The notes under the pieces were generated by a model. That model worked only from the letters and a program-made list of their open reading frames with translations, was not told the origin of the DNA and searched no databases. Shown piece after piece: positions 45,726 to 54,694 of a stretch of 64,000 nucleotides of DNA (position 1 is the stretch's first letter; the number at the start of each line of letters is the position of its first letter). Location: the NCBI RefSeq assembly GCF_026341125.1, contig NZ_JAPEOR010000002.1:1612001-1676000 (forward strand), written 5' to 3'. Source of the DNA: Streptomyces sp. NBC_01142. Its GTDB lineage: Bacteria; Actinomycetota; Actinomycetes; Streptomycetales; Streptomycetaceae. The position numbers were made by a program, and so were the translations under genes.

Positions 45726-46682
45726 GTGTCCTCGCTGAGGGAGACCGGCCACGGGGCGGCCTCACGCGAGGAGGGGAAGCGAGCGGCGCGCCGCGTGTCG
45801 CGCCGGCGCCGCTCGCTGCGCCCGTATCTGCTGATCGTGCCCGCGCTGCTGCTGACCGGCGGGATCCTCTATCCCTTCGGGCTCGGCCTGTACTACACGG
45901 TCTTCGACTTCGCGGCGAGCACGCCGCAGCCGGATGTGGTGGGTCTGGAGAACTACCGCCGGATCTTCGGCCAGTCCGCGTTCTGGGAATCGGCGCGGGT
46001 GACGGTGCTCTACGCGGTGGGAGCTGCGGCGGTCGAGACGGTGCTGGGCGTGGGGGTGGCGCTGCTGCTGTTCCGATCCACGCGGGTGGGGCGGGTGCTG
46101 GAGAAGATTCTGATCCTGCCGCTGATGATCGCGCCGGTGATCGCCGCGATCATGTGGAAGCTGATGCTTCAGCCGTCCGTGGGCGTCATCAACCACCTGC
46201 TGGAACCCTTCGGTCTTGGCGGGGTGCAGTGGACGGACACCCCGGCCGGGGCGCTGCTGACGTCGATCGCGGTGGATGCGTGGGTCTACACGCCGTTCGT
46301 GGCGATCCTGGCGCTGGCGGGCCTGCGCTCACTGCCGACGTCCCCGTTCGAGGCGGCGGCGGTGGACGGGGCGGGCTGGTGGTTCACCTTCCGCAGGCTG
46401 ACGCTGCCGATGCTGTGGCCGTATGTGCTGGTGGCGGTGATCTTCCGGTTCATGGACTCGCTGAAGGTCTTCGACATCATCTACGCACTGACGGAGGGCG
46501 GGCCGGGCGACTCGACGGTGGTGCTCCAGATCCGCGCGTATCTGGAGGCGATCCGCTTCCAGCGCTACTCGTTCGGGATCAGCTACACGATCGTGCTGTG
46601 GGCGGTGGTGTATCTGGCGGCGATGGTGCTGGTGCGGTACTTGGGCCGGATCCAGACCCGCGCGGCGGAGGTGCGGAGGTGA
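45726..46682 (+). CDS. Sugar ABC transporter permease (MalF-type)
   Basis: 318 aa from a GTG 4 bp after the lipoprotein stop. Basic N-terminus (KRAARRVSRRRRSLRPY) is followed by six transmembrane helices. The binding-protein-dependent transport signature (EAAAVDGAGWWFTFRRLTLP, the EAA-x3-G loop) lies near residues 215-235 and contacts the ATPase. It forms a heterodimer with the next gene product. Overlap of 4 bp with the following GTG indicates coupled translation. Confidence 0.92.
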   Translation: MSSLRETGHGAASREEGKRAARRVSRRRRSLRPYLLIVPALLLTGGILYPFGLGLYYTVFDFAASTPQPDVVGLENYRRIFGQSAFWESARVTVLYAVGAAAVETVLGVGVALLLFRSTRVGRVLEKILILPLMIAPVIAAIMWKLMLQPSVGVINHLLEPFGLGGVQWTDTPAGALLTSIAVDAWVYTPFVAILALAGLRSLPTSPFEAAAVDGAGWWFTFRRLTLPMLWPYVLVAVIFRFMDSLKVFDIIYALTEGGPGDSTVVLQIRAYLEAIRFQRYSFGISYTIVLWAVVYLAAMVLVRYLGRIQTRAAEVRR

Positions 46683-47695
46683 CACGCAACGACATCCCGG
46701 GCGAGGCCGCGGACGAGGCCACGGAGCAGGTCGCGGAGCAGGCCGCGGACCAAGTCGCGGACCAGGTCGCGGACGAGGCCGCCAACTCCGTCCGAGGGCC
46801 CGCGGCACCGGACACCCCGGACACCCCGGCCGGAGCCGGCGCCCTCCCGCGTGTGCCCGGGCGGCGGCGCCGACGGGTGGGCGGGATCGTCGCCGATGCC
46901 GCGCTCATCGGCTACTTCGTCCTCGCGCTCTTTCCGATCGCCTGGATGGTCATCCTCTCCCTCAAGCCCGCCAACGAGCTGTTCAGCACGTACTTCTCCT
47001 TCACGCCGACCCTGGACTCCTACCGCACCGTCCTCGGAGCCGGCCAGGACCAGGGCGTGCCCTTCGTACGGTTCTTCCTCAACAGCCTCGTCGTGTCGCT
47101 GGGCGCCGTCGGTCTGTCCCTCGTGATCGGGCTGCCCGCCGCCTATGCCGCCGCCCGGTGGCGGTTTCGCGGGTCGGAGAACCTGATGTTCACGCTGCTC
47201 TCGTTCCGGTTCGCGCCCGAACTGACCGTGATCATCCCGCTGTTCGTGCTCTACCAGCAGCTCGGCCTCTTCGACACCTACGTCGGCATGATCTGGGTCC
47301 TTCAGCTGGTCACCCTGCCGCTGATCGTCTGGATCATGCGCTCGTACTTCTCCGACCTCTCCCCGGAGCTGGAACAGGCCGCGCTCCTCGACGGCTACAC
47401 ACGCAAACAGGCCTTCTTCCGGGTGGCCCTGCCCCTCGTCAAGCCGGGCATCGCCGCCGTCTCGCTCCTCGCCTTCATCTTCGCCTGGAACAACTTCGTC
47501 TTCCCGCTGATCCTCACCTCCTCCGAGGCCCAGACCGTCACCGTGGGCGCCCTGTCCTTCCTCGGCGGCGACCGGCCCAAGTACAACCTGACGGCCGCCG
47601 CCGCCCTGGTCTCCGTCGTCCCGCCGCTCCTCCTCGCGCTCACCATCCAGCGCTATCTCGTCCGCGGCCTCTCCTTCGGGGCGGTGAAGTCATGA
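46679..47695 (+). CDS. Sugar ABC transporter permease (MalG-type)
   Basis: 338 aa from the GTG at 46679, overlapping the previous stop by 4 bp. The EAA-like loop is ELEQAALLDGYTRKQAFFRV. The first 60 residues are unusual: an acidic, repeat-rich extension (ATEQVAEQAADQVADQVADE, then PDTPDTPAGAG) before the first of six helices. A cytoplasmic extension of this kind is rare in MalG-type permeases. The gene also overlaps the downstream ATPase by 4 bp. Confidence 0.92.
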   Translation: MTRNDIPGEAADEATEQVAEQAADQVADQVADEAANSVRGPAAPDTPDTPAGAGALPRVPGRRRRRVGGIVADAALIGYFVLALFPIAWMVILSLKPANELFSTYFSFTPTLDSYRTVLGAGQDQGVPFVRFFLNSLVVSLGAVGLSLVIGLPAAYAAARWRFRGSENLMFTLLSFRFAPELTVIIPLFVLYQQLGLFDTYVGMIWVLQLVTLPLIVWIMRSYFSDLSPELEQAALLDGYTRKQAFFRVALPLVKPGIAAVSLLAFIFAWNNFVFPLILTSSEAQTVTVGALSFLGGDRPKYNLTAAAALVSVVPPLLLALTIQRYLVRGLSFGAVKS

Positions 47696-48795
47696 CCGCG
47701 CCCGGTATCGCACTCCGCGGCATCCACACGTCGTACGGGAAGACCACCGCCCTCGACGGGCTCGACCTGGAGGTGGCCGCGGGCGAGTTCTTCTGTCTTC
47801 TCGGCCCGTCCGGCGCCGGCAAGACCACCACCCTCAAGACGATTGCCGGCCTGGAGCAGCCGACCGCGGGCACGGTCGAGCTGGACGGAACGGACATGGA
47901 CGGCGTCGAACCGTACGACCGGGGCGTCGCGATGTGTTTCGAGTCGTACGCCCTCTATCCGCACCGCACTGCATATGACAATCTCGCCTCCCCGCTCCGC
48001 TCGCCGCGCCACCGCCTCCCCGCGATCCAGGCGCGCGAGCGGATCGGTACCATCGCCGGTCTCCTGGGCATCAGCGGCCTGCTGGACCGGCCGGTGGGAC
48101 AGCTGTCGAACGGCCAGCGGCAGCGGGTGGCGCTCGGCCGGGTGCTCGTACGGCCCGCCCGCGCCTTCCTCCTCGACGAGCCGCTCTCCCACCTCGACGC
48201 CAGACTCCGGCAGGCGATGCGCGCCGAACTCAAGGCGATCGGGGCCGTACGCCGCACCACCACCCTCTATGTCACCCATGACTCGGTGGAGGCCCTCTCC
48301 CTCGGCGACCGGATCGGGGTGATCAGGGACGGACGGATCGTGCAGACGGGCACCCGCGAGGAGATCTGGCACCGGCCCTACGACACCTTTGTCGCCCGCT
48401 CGTTCGGCAGGCCGCGGATGAATCTGCTGCCGGGGACGGTGACCGGCGGTGGGAACTTCCGCTCCGTCGACGGGTCGTACGAACTGGCGCTGACCGTGCC
48501 CGCACCGCCCGGCACACCCGTCCAGCTGGGTGTGCGCCCGCGCGATCTCGCCCTGGGCGGGGAGGGGCTGGAGCTGACCGGCACGGTCTACATCACCGAA
48601 GTCCTCGGGCGGGCCGTCGAGGTCACCGTCCGCATCGGCGAGCAGCAGCTCTCGCTCGTCGCACCCCGCGCCGACACGGCGGGCCTGCGTCCCGACGATC
48701 CGGTCCGGCTCACCGCGCGGCCCGAGAACCTGCTGCTGTTCGAGGCCGACGGGCCGCGGAGACCAGGACGAAGGATCAAGGGGATCACCTCATGA
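47692..48795 (+). CDS. Sugar ABC transporter ATP-binding protein 1
   Basis: 367 aa. Walker A GPSGAGKTT at residues 38-46, signature LSNGQ 138-142, Walker B LLDEP 160-164, H-loop VTHDS near 194, then an OB-like (TOBE) C-terminal domain. The Q-loop Gln is replaced by Glu84 (FESYALYPH), as I recall for some polyol/glycerol importers with two different ATPases. ATG overlaps the previous stop by 4 bp. It would pair with ATPase 2 encoded at 49579-50658. Confidence 0.93.
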   Translation: MTAPGIALRGIHTSYGKTTALDGLDLEVAAGEFFCLLGPSGAGKTTTLKTIAGLEQPTAGTVELDGTDMDGVEPYDRGVAMCFESYALYPHRTAYDNLASPLRSPRHRLPAIQARERIGTIAGLLGISGLLDRPVGQLSNGQRQRVALGRVLVRPARAFLLDEPLSHLDARLRQAMRAELKAIGAVRRTTTLYVTHDSVEALSLGDRIGVIRDGRIVQTGTREEIWHRPYDTFVARSFGRPRMNLLPGTVTGGGNFRSVDGSYELALTVPAPPGTPVQLGVRPRDLALGGEGLELTGTVYITEVLGRAVEVTVRIGEQQLSLVAPRADTAGLRPDDPVRLTARPENLLLFEADGPRRPGRRIKGITS

Positions 48796-49586
48796 GCAGC
48801 CGGCAGCAGCGCGGCCCCGCCCCCCGCCAGGCGGCGATAGCCGAGTACGTCCTCGCCCAGGGCGAGGGGACCGCCGCCGAGCTGGCCGAGCGGTTCGACG
48901 TCAGTCTGATGACCATCCACCGCGACCTGGACGAGCTGGAACGGCAGGGCGTCGTCCGGAAGTTCAGGGGCGGGGTCACGGCCCAGCCGTCCGGGGTCTT
49001 CGAGTCGAACGTCGCCTACCGGCTGAAGACGATGCGCGAGCAGAAGGCCGCGGTCGCCGCGCACGCGCTCACTCTCATCGAGCCGGGCATGGCGGTGATG
49101 CTCGACGACTCCACCTCCACCCTGGAGATCGCCCGCCGGCTCGGCCCGATCACCCCGCTGACGGTGGTCACCAACTTCCTCGAGGCGCTGACCCTGCTCT
49201 CCGAGGAGCGCGGCATCCATCTGATGGCGCTCGGCGGCGACTACGACCCGCTGCACTCCTCCTTCCTGGGGGTCTCGTGCGTGGAGGCCGTGCAGTTGCT
49301 TCAGGTCGACATCTGCTTCACCTCCACCTCCGCGGTGTCGGGCGGGTTCGCGTACCACCAGGAGCAGCACATCGTGTCGGTCAAGCGGGCCATGCTCGAC
49401 TCGGCGGCGAAGAACGTGCTGCTGCTCGACCACTCCAAGCTGGGCCGGGTCGCGCTGCACCGCCTCGCCCCGCTCTCCCGCTTCGACCTGGTGCTCGTCG
49501 ACGACGGCGCGCCGGCCGAGGCGCTGCGCGACCTCGACGAGCACAAGGTCCCCTACCAGGTCTGCGAGGTGGGCGGCGGTGACTGA
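48792..49586 (+). CDS. DeoR/GlpR-family transcriptional regulator
   Basis: 264 aa. The N-terminal helix-turn-helix (about residues 13-60: AAIAEYVLAQGEGTAAELAE, FDVSLMTIHRDLDELERQG) is followed by a sugar-phosphate-sensing domain that keeps LDDSTSTLEIARRL and SVKRAMLDSAAKNVLLLDHSK. The regulator is inside the operon, between the two ATPase genes, overlapping both. It probably represses the operon and is released by a phosphorylated product of the kinase, acting at the GTTAAC pair upstream of the lipoprotein gene. The binding site assignment is inference. Confidence 0.93.
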   Translation: MSSRQQRGPAPRQAAIAEYVLAQGEGTAAELAERFDVSLMTIHRDLDELERQGVVRKFRGGVTAQPSGVFESNVAYRLKTMREQKAAVAAHALTLIEPGMAVMLDDSTSTLEIARRLGPITPLTVVTNFLEALTLLSEERGIHLMALGGDYDPLHSSFLGVSCVEAVQLLQVDICFTSTSAVSGGFAYHQEQHIVSVKRAMLDSAAKNVLLLDHSKLGRVALHRLAPLSRFDLVLVDDGAPAEALRDLDEHKVPYQVCEVGGGD

Positions 49587-50658
49587 GCTGACCCTGCACC
49601 GGCTGCGCAAGACCTACGCCTCCCGGGGCCGCCCCGTGGTCGACGCGGTGCGCGGCATCGATCTGGAGCTGCGCTCCGGGGAGCTGCTGGGCCTGCTCGG
49701 CCCCTCGGGCTGCGGCAAGTCCACCACACTGCGGATGATCGCGGGCCTGGAGCCGGTGACGGGCGGGGACATCCGGATCGACGGCGCGTCCGTGGTCCGG
49801 CTCCCCGCACAGCAGCGCAATATCGGGGTCGCCTTCGAGAACTACGCGCTCTATCCGCCGCTGACGGTCGCCGAGAACCTCGGCTTCGGTCTGGCGGCCC
49901 GCCGCCGCTGCGGCCGCGCGGAGATCGCTCGGCGGGTGGCCGCGATGGCGGACCGCATCGGCCTGGCCGAGCTGCTGGATGCGCGCCCGGCCGGGCTCTC
50001 CAGCGGCCAGAAACAGCGGGTGGCGTTGGCGAGGGCGCTGATCCGGGAGCCCGACGTGCTGCTGCTCGACGAGCCGCTGTCCCATCTGGACGCCGGCCAG
50101 CGCGACACGACCCGCCGTGAACTCAAGCGCATTCAACGGGACTTGGGGCATACGACGATCCTGGTCACCCACGACCAGGAGGAGGCACTCTCGCTCGCCG
50201 ACCGGATCGCGGTGATGAAGGACGGCGTGATCCAGCAGCTCGGCACGCCGTACGAGATCTATGACGCGCCCGCGAATCTGTTCGTCGCGGACTTCGTCGG
50301 GGAGCCCGTGATCAACCTGCTGCCGGGAGTGGTGGAGGAGGACGGCGGCCAGGTGCGGCTCTCCCCTGCCGTACGCATCCCCCTGCCGCGCCCACTGGCC
50401 GCCGGCCGGTCGGTGGTGCTGGGCATCCGCCCCGAGGATCTGCGGCTCACGGACCACGGCGTACGGGCGACGGTCGGCGCGTACGAGCCGCTGCTGGAGA
50501 CGGGCGTCGCCACCCTCGCGCTGGACGGGGTGGACCGTCCGCTGGTCGTGCAGACCGGACCGGAGGTGCGACTGGAGCGCGACCGAATCGTGCATGTGTC
50601 CACCGATCCACAGCACACGCATGTCTTCGACGCCGAGACGGAAGAGGCCCTGACGTGA
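49579..50658 (+). CDS. Sugar ABC transporter ATP-binding protein 2
   Basis: 359 aa from a GTG that overlaps the regulator gene by 8 bp. Walker A GPSGCGKST at residues 41-49, signature LSSGQ 140-144, Walker B LLDEP near 162-166, H-loop TILVTHDQEE. Like ATPase 1 the Q-loop has Glu (Glu87, FENYALYPPL) instead of Gln. A TOBE domain ends with the HTHVFDAETEEALT tail. Two unequal ATPases in one operon recall the GlpS/GlpT-type glycerol transporter plan. Confidence 0.93.
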   Translation: MTELTLHRLRKTYASRGRPVVDAVRGIDLELRSGELLGLLGPSGCGKSTTLRMIAGLEPVTGGDIRIDGASVVRLPAQQRNIGVAFENYALYPPLTVAENLGFGLAARRRCGRAEIARRVAAMADRIGLAELLDARPAGLSSGQKQRVALARALIREPDVLLLDEPLSHLDAGQRDTTRRELKRIQRDLGHTTILVTHDQEEALSLADRIAVMKDGVIQQLGTPYEIYDAPANLFVADFVGEPVINLLPGVVEEDGGQVRLSPAVRIPLPRPLAAGRSVVLGIRPEDLRLTDHGVRATVGAYEPLLETGVATLALDGVDRPLVVQTGPEVRLERDRIVHVSTDPQHTHVFDAETEEALT

Positions 50659-51668
50659 AAGTCCTTGCTGCCGGCGACCACTTCGTCCGCAACAACCTCA
50701 TCGCCGAGGCGCTGCGGCACGACCTCGCCGGCTCCCCCTTGGAACTCGCCGAACTCACTCTCCCCTGGCCGCTGGAGCCCTTCGGCAAGGTCGCCGAGGT
50801 CGACGAGGCGAGCGATGCCGAGGACGCGCTGATCGAGGCGCTCGACGGGGTCGAGGTGTGTGTGACCCAGATGGCGCCCTTCACCGAACGGGTGCTGGCC
50901 GCCGCCCCCTCCCTGCGGATGATCGCCGTCTGCCGCGGCGGACCCGTCAATGTCAACCTCCGGGCGGCGCAGGCCAGAGGCGTACAGGTGTGTTCCGCGC
51001 CGGGACGCAATGCCGCGGCGACGGCGGAGTTCACCGTCGGTCTGATGCTGGCGGCTCTGCGCCACATCCCCCAGGCGCATCACTCCCTTGCGGTGAAGAG
51101 GAGCTGGGATGCCACGCATTTCACGTACGACCGCTGCGGTACGGAGCTGGAGGACGCTCCGGTCGGGCTGATCGGCTACGGCGCGGTCGGCAGCCGGGTC
51201 GCCCGGGTGCTGGCCGCCTTCGGTGCCGAGGTGGAGGTGTACGACCCCTACGTACGCGGCGATGTGCACGGTATGCGCGCGACGTCGCTCGACGCGCTGC
51301 TCTCCCGCTCCCGGGTCGTCACCCTGCACGCCCGTCTCACCCCCGAGACGCAAGGACTGATCGGCGCACGCGAACTGGCGCTGCTGCCCCGGGGATCGGT
51401 GCTGGTGAACGCCGCGCGCGGCGGTCTCCTGGACACCGGGGCGCTGTGCGACGCCCTGGACAGCGGGCAGCTGACGGCGGCCGCGCTGGACACCTACGAA
51501 CAGGAGCCGCCGCCCGCCGGGTCCCGGCTGTTCACCACCCCGGGTCTGGTCCTCACCCCGCATCTGGGCGGAGCCAGCCGTGCCGTCGCCCGGAAGGCGG
51601 CCCGTATCGCCGCGGCCGAAGTGGCCCGTCATGTCCGGGGCGAACCTCTCGCGCACTGTCTGACCTGA
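50655..51668 (+). CDS. D-2-hydroxyacid dehydrogenase family oxidoreductase
   Basis: 337 aa, GTG start overlapping the ATPase stop by 4 bp. Rossmann fingerprint VGLIGYGAVGSRVARVLAAF (GxGxxG) binds NAD(P). Catalytic triad positions are the Arg in LVNAARGGLLD, Glu in TYEQEPPPAGS and His in LTPHLGGASR. The N-terminal part (MKVLAAGDHFVRNNL) is family-variable. The substrate may be an intermediate made from the imported sugar or polyol, or the enzyme may act on a sugar acid. Exact reaction cannot be derived. Confidence 0.9.
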   Translation: MKVLAAGDHFVRNNLIAEALRHDLAGSPLELAELTLPWPLEPFGKVAEVDEASDAEDALIEALDGVEVCVTQMAPFTERVLAAAPSLRMIAVCRGGPVNVNLRAAQARGVQVCSAPGRNAAATAEFTVGLMLAALRHIPQAHHSLAVKRSWDATHFTYDRCGTELEDAPVGLIGYGAVGSRVARVLAAFGAEVEVYDPYVRGDVHGMRATSLDALLSRSRVVTLHARLTPETQGLIGARELALLPRGSVLVNAARGGLLDTGALCDALDSGQLTAAALDTYEQEPPPAGSRLFTTPGLVLTPHLGGASRAVARKAARIAAAEVARHVRGEPLAHCLT

Positions 51669-51679
51669 GGAGATCTGCG

Positions 51680-53122
51680 ATGTACGTCGGCATTGATGTG
51701 GGCACATCGATGGTCAAGGCCGCGGCCTTCGACGAGCGGGGCGGCACCCTGGCCGTCGAGTCGCGTCCGGTGGCCCTGGACATCCGCGGCGGGCGGGTCG
51801 AGCAGGACATGGACGAGGTGTACGGCGCGGTCCTCGACGTCCTCGATGCGCTGACCGCCTCCGTGCGGGAGCCGGTCGAGCTGGTGGGCCTCACCGGGCA
51901 GGGCGACGGCGTCTGGCTGGTCGACGACTCCGGCCGCCCGGTCCGCCCCGCGATCTCCTGGATGGACGGCCGGGCCCATGAGCTCGTCGACCGGTGGCAG
52001 GCATCGGGGGTCTTCGAGTCGGTCTTCCGGCACACCGGCAGCGCGATGTTCCCGGGCTGCCCGGGGCCGGTGCTGGCCTGGCTGGACCGGCACGAACCGA
52101 AGTCGCTGGATGCGGCCGCGACCGCGCTGTACTGCAAGGACATGGTCTTCCAGCGGCTGACGGGCGTACGGGCGACGGATGTCTCGGACGCGTCGATGCC
52201 CTTCCTGGACCCGCGGACGCGGGCGTACTCGGCGGAGGTGGTCGAGGCGCTCGGGCTCGCCCACCGCAGCAATCTGCTGGCCCCCGTCAGCGATCCGGTC
52301 GCGACGGGGGTGCTTTCTTCCGGGGTCTCCGGGGCTTCCGGGGTCTCCGGAACGCGGATCGCCAACGGTCCGTACGATCTGCCCGCCTGCGCGCTGGGCG
52401 CGGGGGTGACCGCCCCGGGCGACGGTCTGCTGATCGTCGGCACCTGTCTGGCGTCCCTCGTCGCCACCGCGGACCTCGACCTGTCCGGTGAGCCGGCCGG
52501 TCTGTACATCTCGACGGACCGCCCGGGCCACTGGCTGCGCGCGATGCCCGCGATGGTGGGGACGGCGGCACTCGACTGGGTACTCGCCACCACGGGCGTA
52601 CCCCACACGGAGGTCGATGCCCTGCTCGATGCCACCCCACCCGGTGCGCACGGCGTCCGTGTGCTGCCCTACTTCGCGCCTTCCGGGGAACGCGCCCCCT
52701 TCGTCGAGCCGCATCTGCGCGCCGAGCTGTCCGGCATCTCGCTGGAGTCGACCAGCGCCGATCTGATCCGCGCCACCTGCGAGGGCATCGGGTTCGCCGC
52801 CCGCCACTGCCTGGAGGCGGCGGGCCTCACCGGGTCGCTGGCGATCTGCGGCGGCGGCACCCGCTCGCCCGCCTGGATGCGTCTGTTCGCGGAGGTGCTG
52901 GGCCGTCCGCTGCGGATCGTCGAGGGCGAGGTGGGCGCGCGCGGCGCGGTTCTGGCGGCGGCGGAGCGGTACGGAGTGGGGCTGGACGCAGCGTCCTGGA
53001 CCGCCCCGACGGCGGTCGTCGAACCTGACCCGGCGCGGTCGGGGTTCTATGCGCAGGCGTACGAGGAACATCTGGACCGCTTGGCCACCGCCCGTGCCCG
53101 TGCCCGCGTGCCCAGGACGTGA
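51680..53122 (+). CDS. FGGY-family carbohydrate kinase
   Basis: 480 aa from ATG 51680 behind GAGGAG. Phosphate-1 motif MYVGIDVGTSMVKAAAFDE, substrate-side ISWMDGRAHELVD, and C-terminal ATP motif SLAICGGGTRSPAWMRLFAE are intact. The GLTGQGDGVWLVDDSGRP loop is more like erythritol and pentulose kinases than glycerol kinase, so I would favour a pentulose, tetritol or similar substrate. Last gene of the operon. Residues 215-235 hold a short Ser/Gly repeat (GVSGASGVSG) of low complexity. Confidence 0.9.
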   Translation: MYVGIDVGTSMVKAAAFDERGGTLAVESRPVALDIRGGRVEQDMDEVYGAVLDVLDALTASVREPVELVGLTGQGDGVWLVDDSGRPVRPAISWMDGRAHELVDRWQASGVFESVFRHTGSAMFPGCPGPVLAWLDRHEPKSLDAAATALYCKDMVFQRLTGVRATDVSDASMPFLDPRTRAYSAEVVEALGLAHRSNLLAPVSDPVATGVLSSGVSGASGVSGTRIANGPYDLPACALGAGVTAPGDGLLIVGTCLASLVATADLDLSGEPAGLYISTDRPGHWLRAMPAMVGTAALDWVLATTGVPHTEVDALLDATPPGAHGVRVLPYFAPSGERAPFVEPHLRAELSGISLESTSADLIRATCEGIGFAARHCLEAAGLTGSLAICGGGTRSPAWMRLFAEVLGRPLRIVEGEVGARGAVLAAAERYGVGLDAASWTAPTAVVEPDPARSGFYAQAYEEHLDRLATARARARVPRT

Positions 53123-53202
53123 CGCCGGTGATCGCCGGACCTCGAGTCCCGACGGCCCGAATCCGGGGTGCCCGCCCCGAGTCAGGGGGCCTTGAGTCCT
53201 AG

Positions 53203-54600
53203 TACTGCAACGGTCTTTGCTCTGATGGTTTGTTGGCTTCTGGTGGTGTGTGGCCGCGTCGTTTGTAGTGGCTGATGCGGGCTTGGTGTTGTCGTCTGCG
53301 GCGCCAGTGTGACCAGTGCAGGACGTGGTCGGTGCTTGGGCGGGGTCGAGTGAGGCGGGTGATCAGGCGTCTGAGTTCGGGGAGGGTCAGGGGTATGAGC
53401 TGGGAGGATCCGTTTCTGCTTTCCCGGTGTCGAGTTCACGGGCCCGCAGGACGGTGAGGCAGGCGTGTGCGGCCATGGCCAGGGTGATGTGGCGGTGCCA
53501 GCCGTCGTAGCGGCGGACCTGGTAGTCGTCCAGGCCGCACTCCTGCTTCGCGGTCTGGAAGCACTCCTCGACCGCCCACCGGCTGCCCGCGATGCGGATC
53601 AGCTCGTCGAGTGTGGTGTCGGCCGGGCAGTAGGCGATGTAGTAGGAGATCTCCTCGGGCCGGCGGACACTTCGGCGGGCGATCACCCAGTGACGACGGT
53701 CCTCGCGGTGCCAGGGACGGACCTCGACCCTCGCCCAGTCGTAGACCCTCGGGCCGTGGGCGCCGTTGCCGCAGGAACGGCGCTTCCACTTCTGCCGGGA
53801 CAGCCCGGGAAACAGATCGTGAACGGGGTGGTCCATGGCCCAGCGGGTGACGACGGTGTCATGCCGGGTGGTGGCCATCACGTGGAAGACATCCGCCCGC
53901 TCCAGCTCAGAACGCCAGCCCTTGGAGAAGCCGTAGGCGGCGTCGGCGGTCACCCACCGGAACGGGATCCGGTCCGTGATCGCCCGGCGGACCATGGCCT
54001 TGGCCATCACCACTTTCGTCTCGAAGGCGACCGTGTCGTCGATGCCCGCGGCCCGGCACCGGTCGCGGTCATCGGTCCATGAGGTGGGCAGATAGAGGCG
54101 GCGGTCGATCAATGTGCGGCCGCGTCCGCCGGCATAGGCGAGGAAGACCCCGATCTGGGAGTTCTCCGTCCGGCCGGCGGTTCCGGAGTATTGGCGCTGG
54201 ACCCCGGCCGAGCGGATGCCCTTCTTCAGGAACCCGGTGTCGTCCACGATCAGCACCGCATCCGGATCGCCGAGGTGCTCGACGACGTAGTCCCGCACGT
54301 CGTCCAGGACTTCGTCCGCGCTCCAGTCGATCCGGTTCAGCAGCCGGTGGATCCGGTCCGGGCCGCCATGCCCGGCCTCCTCGGCAAGCGTCCAGCCGTT
54401 CTTCCGCTCCAGCGGAGCTATCAGCCCCCGCATATAGGCGAGAGCCGACTCCCGCGGCTCCGACCTGGAGAAACGGTGCACGAACCGCTCGTGCAAGGCC
54501 TTCAGTTCACCGGCCCACGACCGGGCATCAGCAAGTTCCCCACCCATGACCTGATAAACGACCGACCTGCCCAACCGTCACGGCAAGCACCGTTGCAGTA
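53203..54600. mobile_element. IS701-family insertion sequence, complete (1398 bp)
   Basis: The ends are TACTGCAACGGT (53203) and its complement ACCGTTGCAGTA (ending 54600). They are flanked by CTAG (53199-53202) and CTAA (54601-54604), which fits the 4-bp duplication of IS701 members with one later change. The transposase is full length. The left 184 bp inside the element carry no gene. The insertion separates the sugar operon from sodF. Confidence 0.85.
53387..54547 (-). CDS. IS701-family DDE transposase
   Basis: 386 aa from ATG 54545-54547 (MGGELADARSWAGELK); a TTG nine codons up is possible. DDE residues: first Asp in VLIVDDTGFLKKG, second in WVTADAAYGFSKG, Glu in WAVEECFQTAKQECGLD. The reading frame is intact from end to end with no frameshift, so the element could still be active. 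The protein ends in KAETDPPSSYP. Confidence 0.93.
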   Translation of the reverse strand: MGGELADARSWAGELKALHERFVHRFSRSEPRESALAYMRGLIAPLERKNGWTLAEEAGHGGPDRIHRLLNRIDWSADEVLDDVRDYVVEHLGDPDAVLIVDDTGFLKKGIRSAGVQRQYSGTAGRTENSQIGVFLAYAGGRGRTLIDRRLYLPTSWTDDRDRCRAAGIDDTVAFETKVVMAKAMVRRAITDRIPFRWVTADAAYGFSKGWRSELERADVFHVMATTRHDTVVTRWAMDHPVHDLFPGLSRQKWKRRSCGNGAHGPRVYDWARVEVRPWHREDRRHWVIARRSVRRPEEISYYIAYCPADTTLDELIRIAGSRWAVEECFQTAKQECGLDDYQVRRYDGWHRHITLAMAAHACLTVLRARELDTGKAETDPPSSYP

Positions 54601-54650
54601 CTAAGACCAGCGCCTGATCATTTCCTGACCCTCCTGCTGCTAACGTGCAG

Positions 54651-54667
54651 ATGCATAAGATGTGCAA
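54651..54667 (+). promoter_or_regulatory. Nur-type operator at the sodF promoter
   Basis: ATGCAT-AAGAT-GTGCAA fits the published Nur box tTGCaa-N5-ttGCAA well. It lies 28 bp upstream of the sodF ATG. In Streptomyces, Nur with nickel represses sodF at such a site while sodN is made. Confidence 0.75.
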
Positions 54668-54694
54668 TAAGCAGTCGGAGGGACCGGACCGGAC

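Noticed and set aside
44276..46678. Plus-strand frame running through the lipoprotein and first permease genes
   Set aside because: It is a +1 shadow until 46679, where the genuine second permease starts at a GTG.
53182..53439. Small Pro/Thr/His-rich minus frame at the left IS end
   Set aside because: Low-complexity translation of IS end DNA; no ribosome site and it crosses the element boundary.
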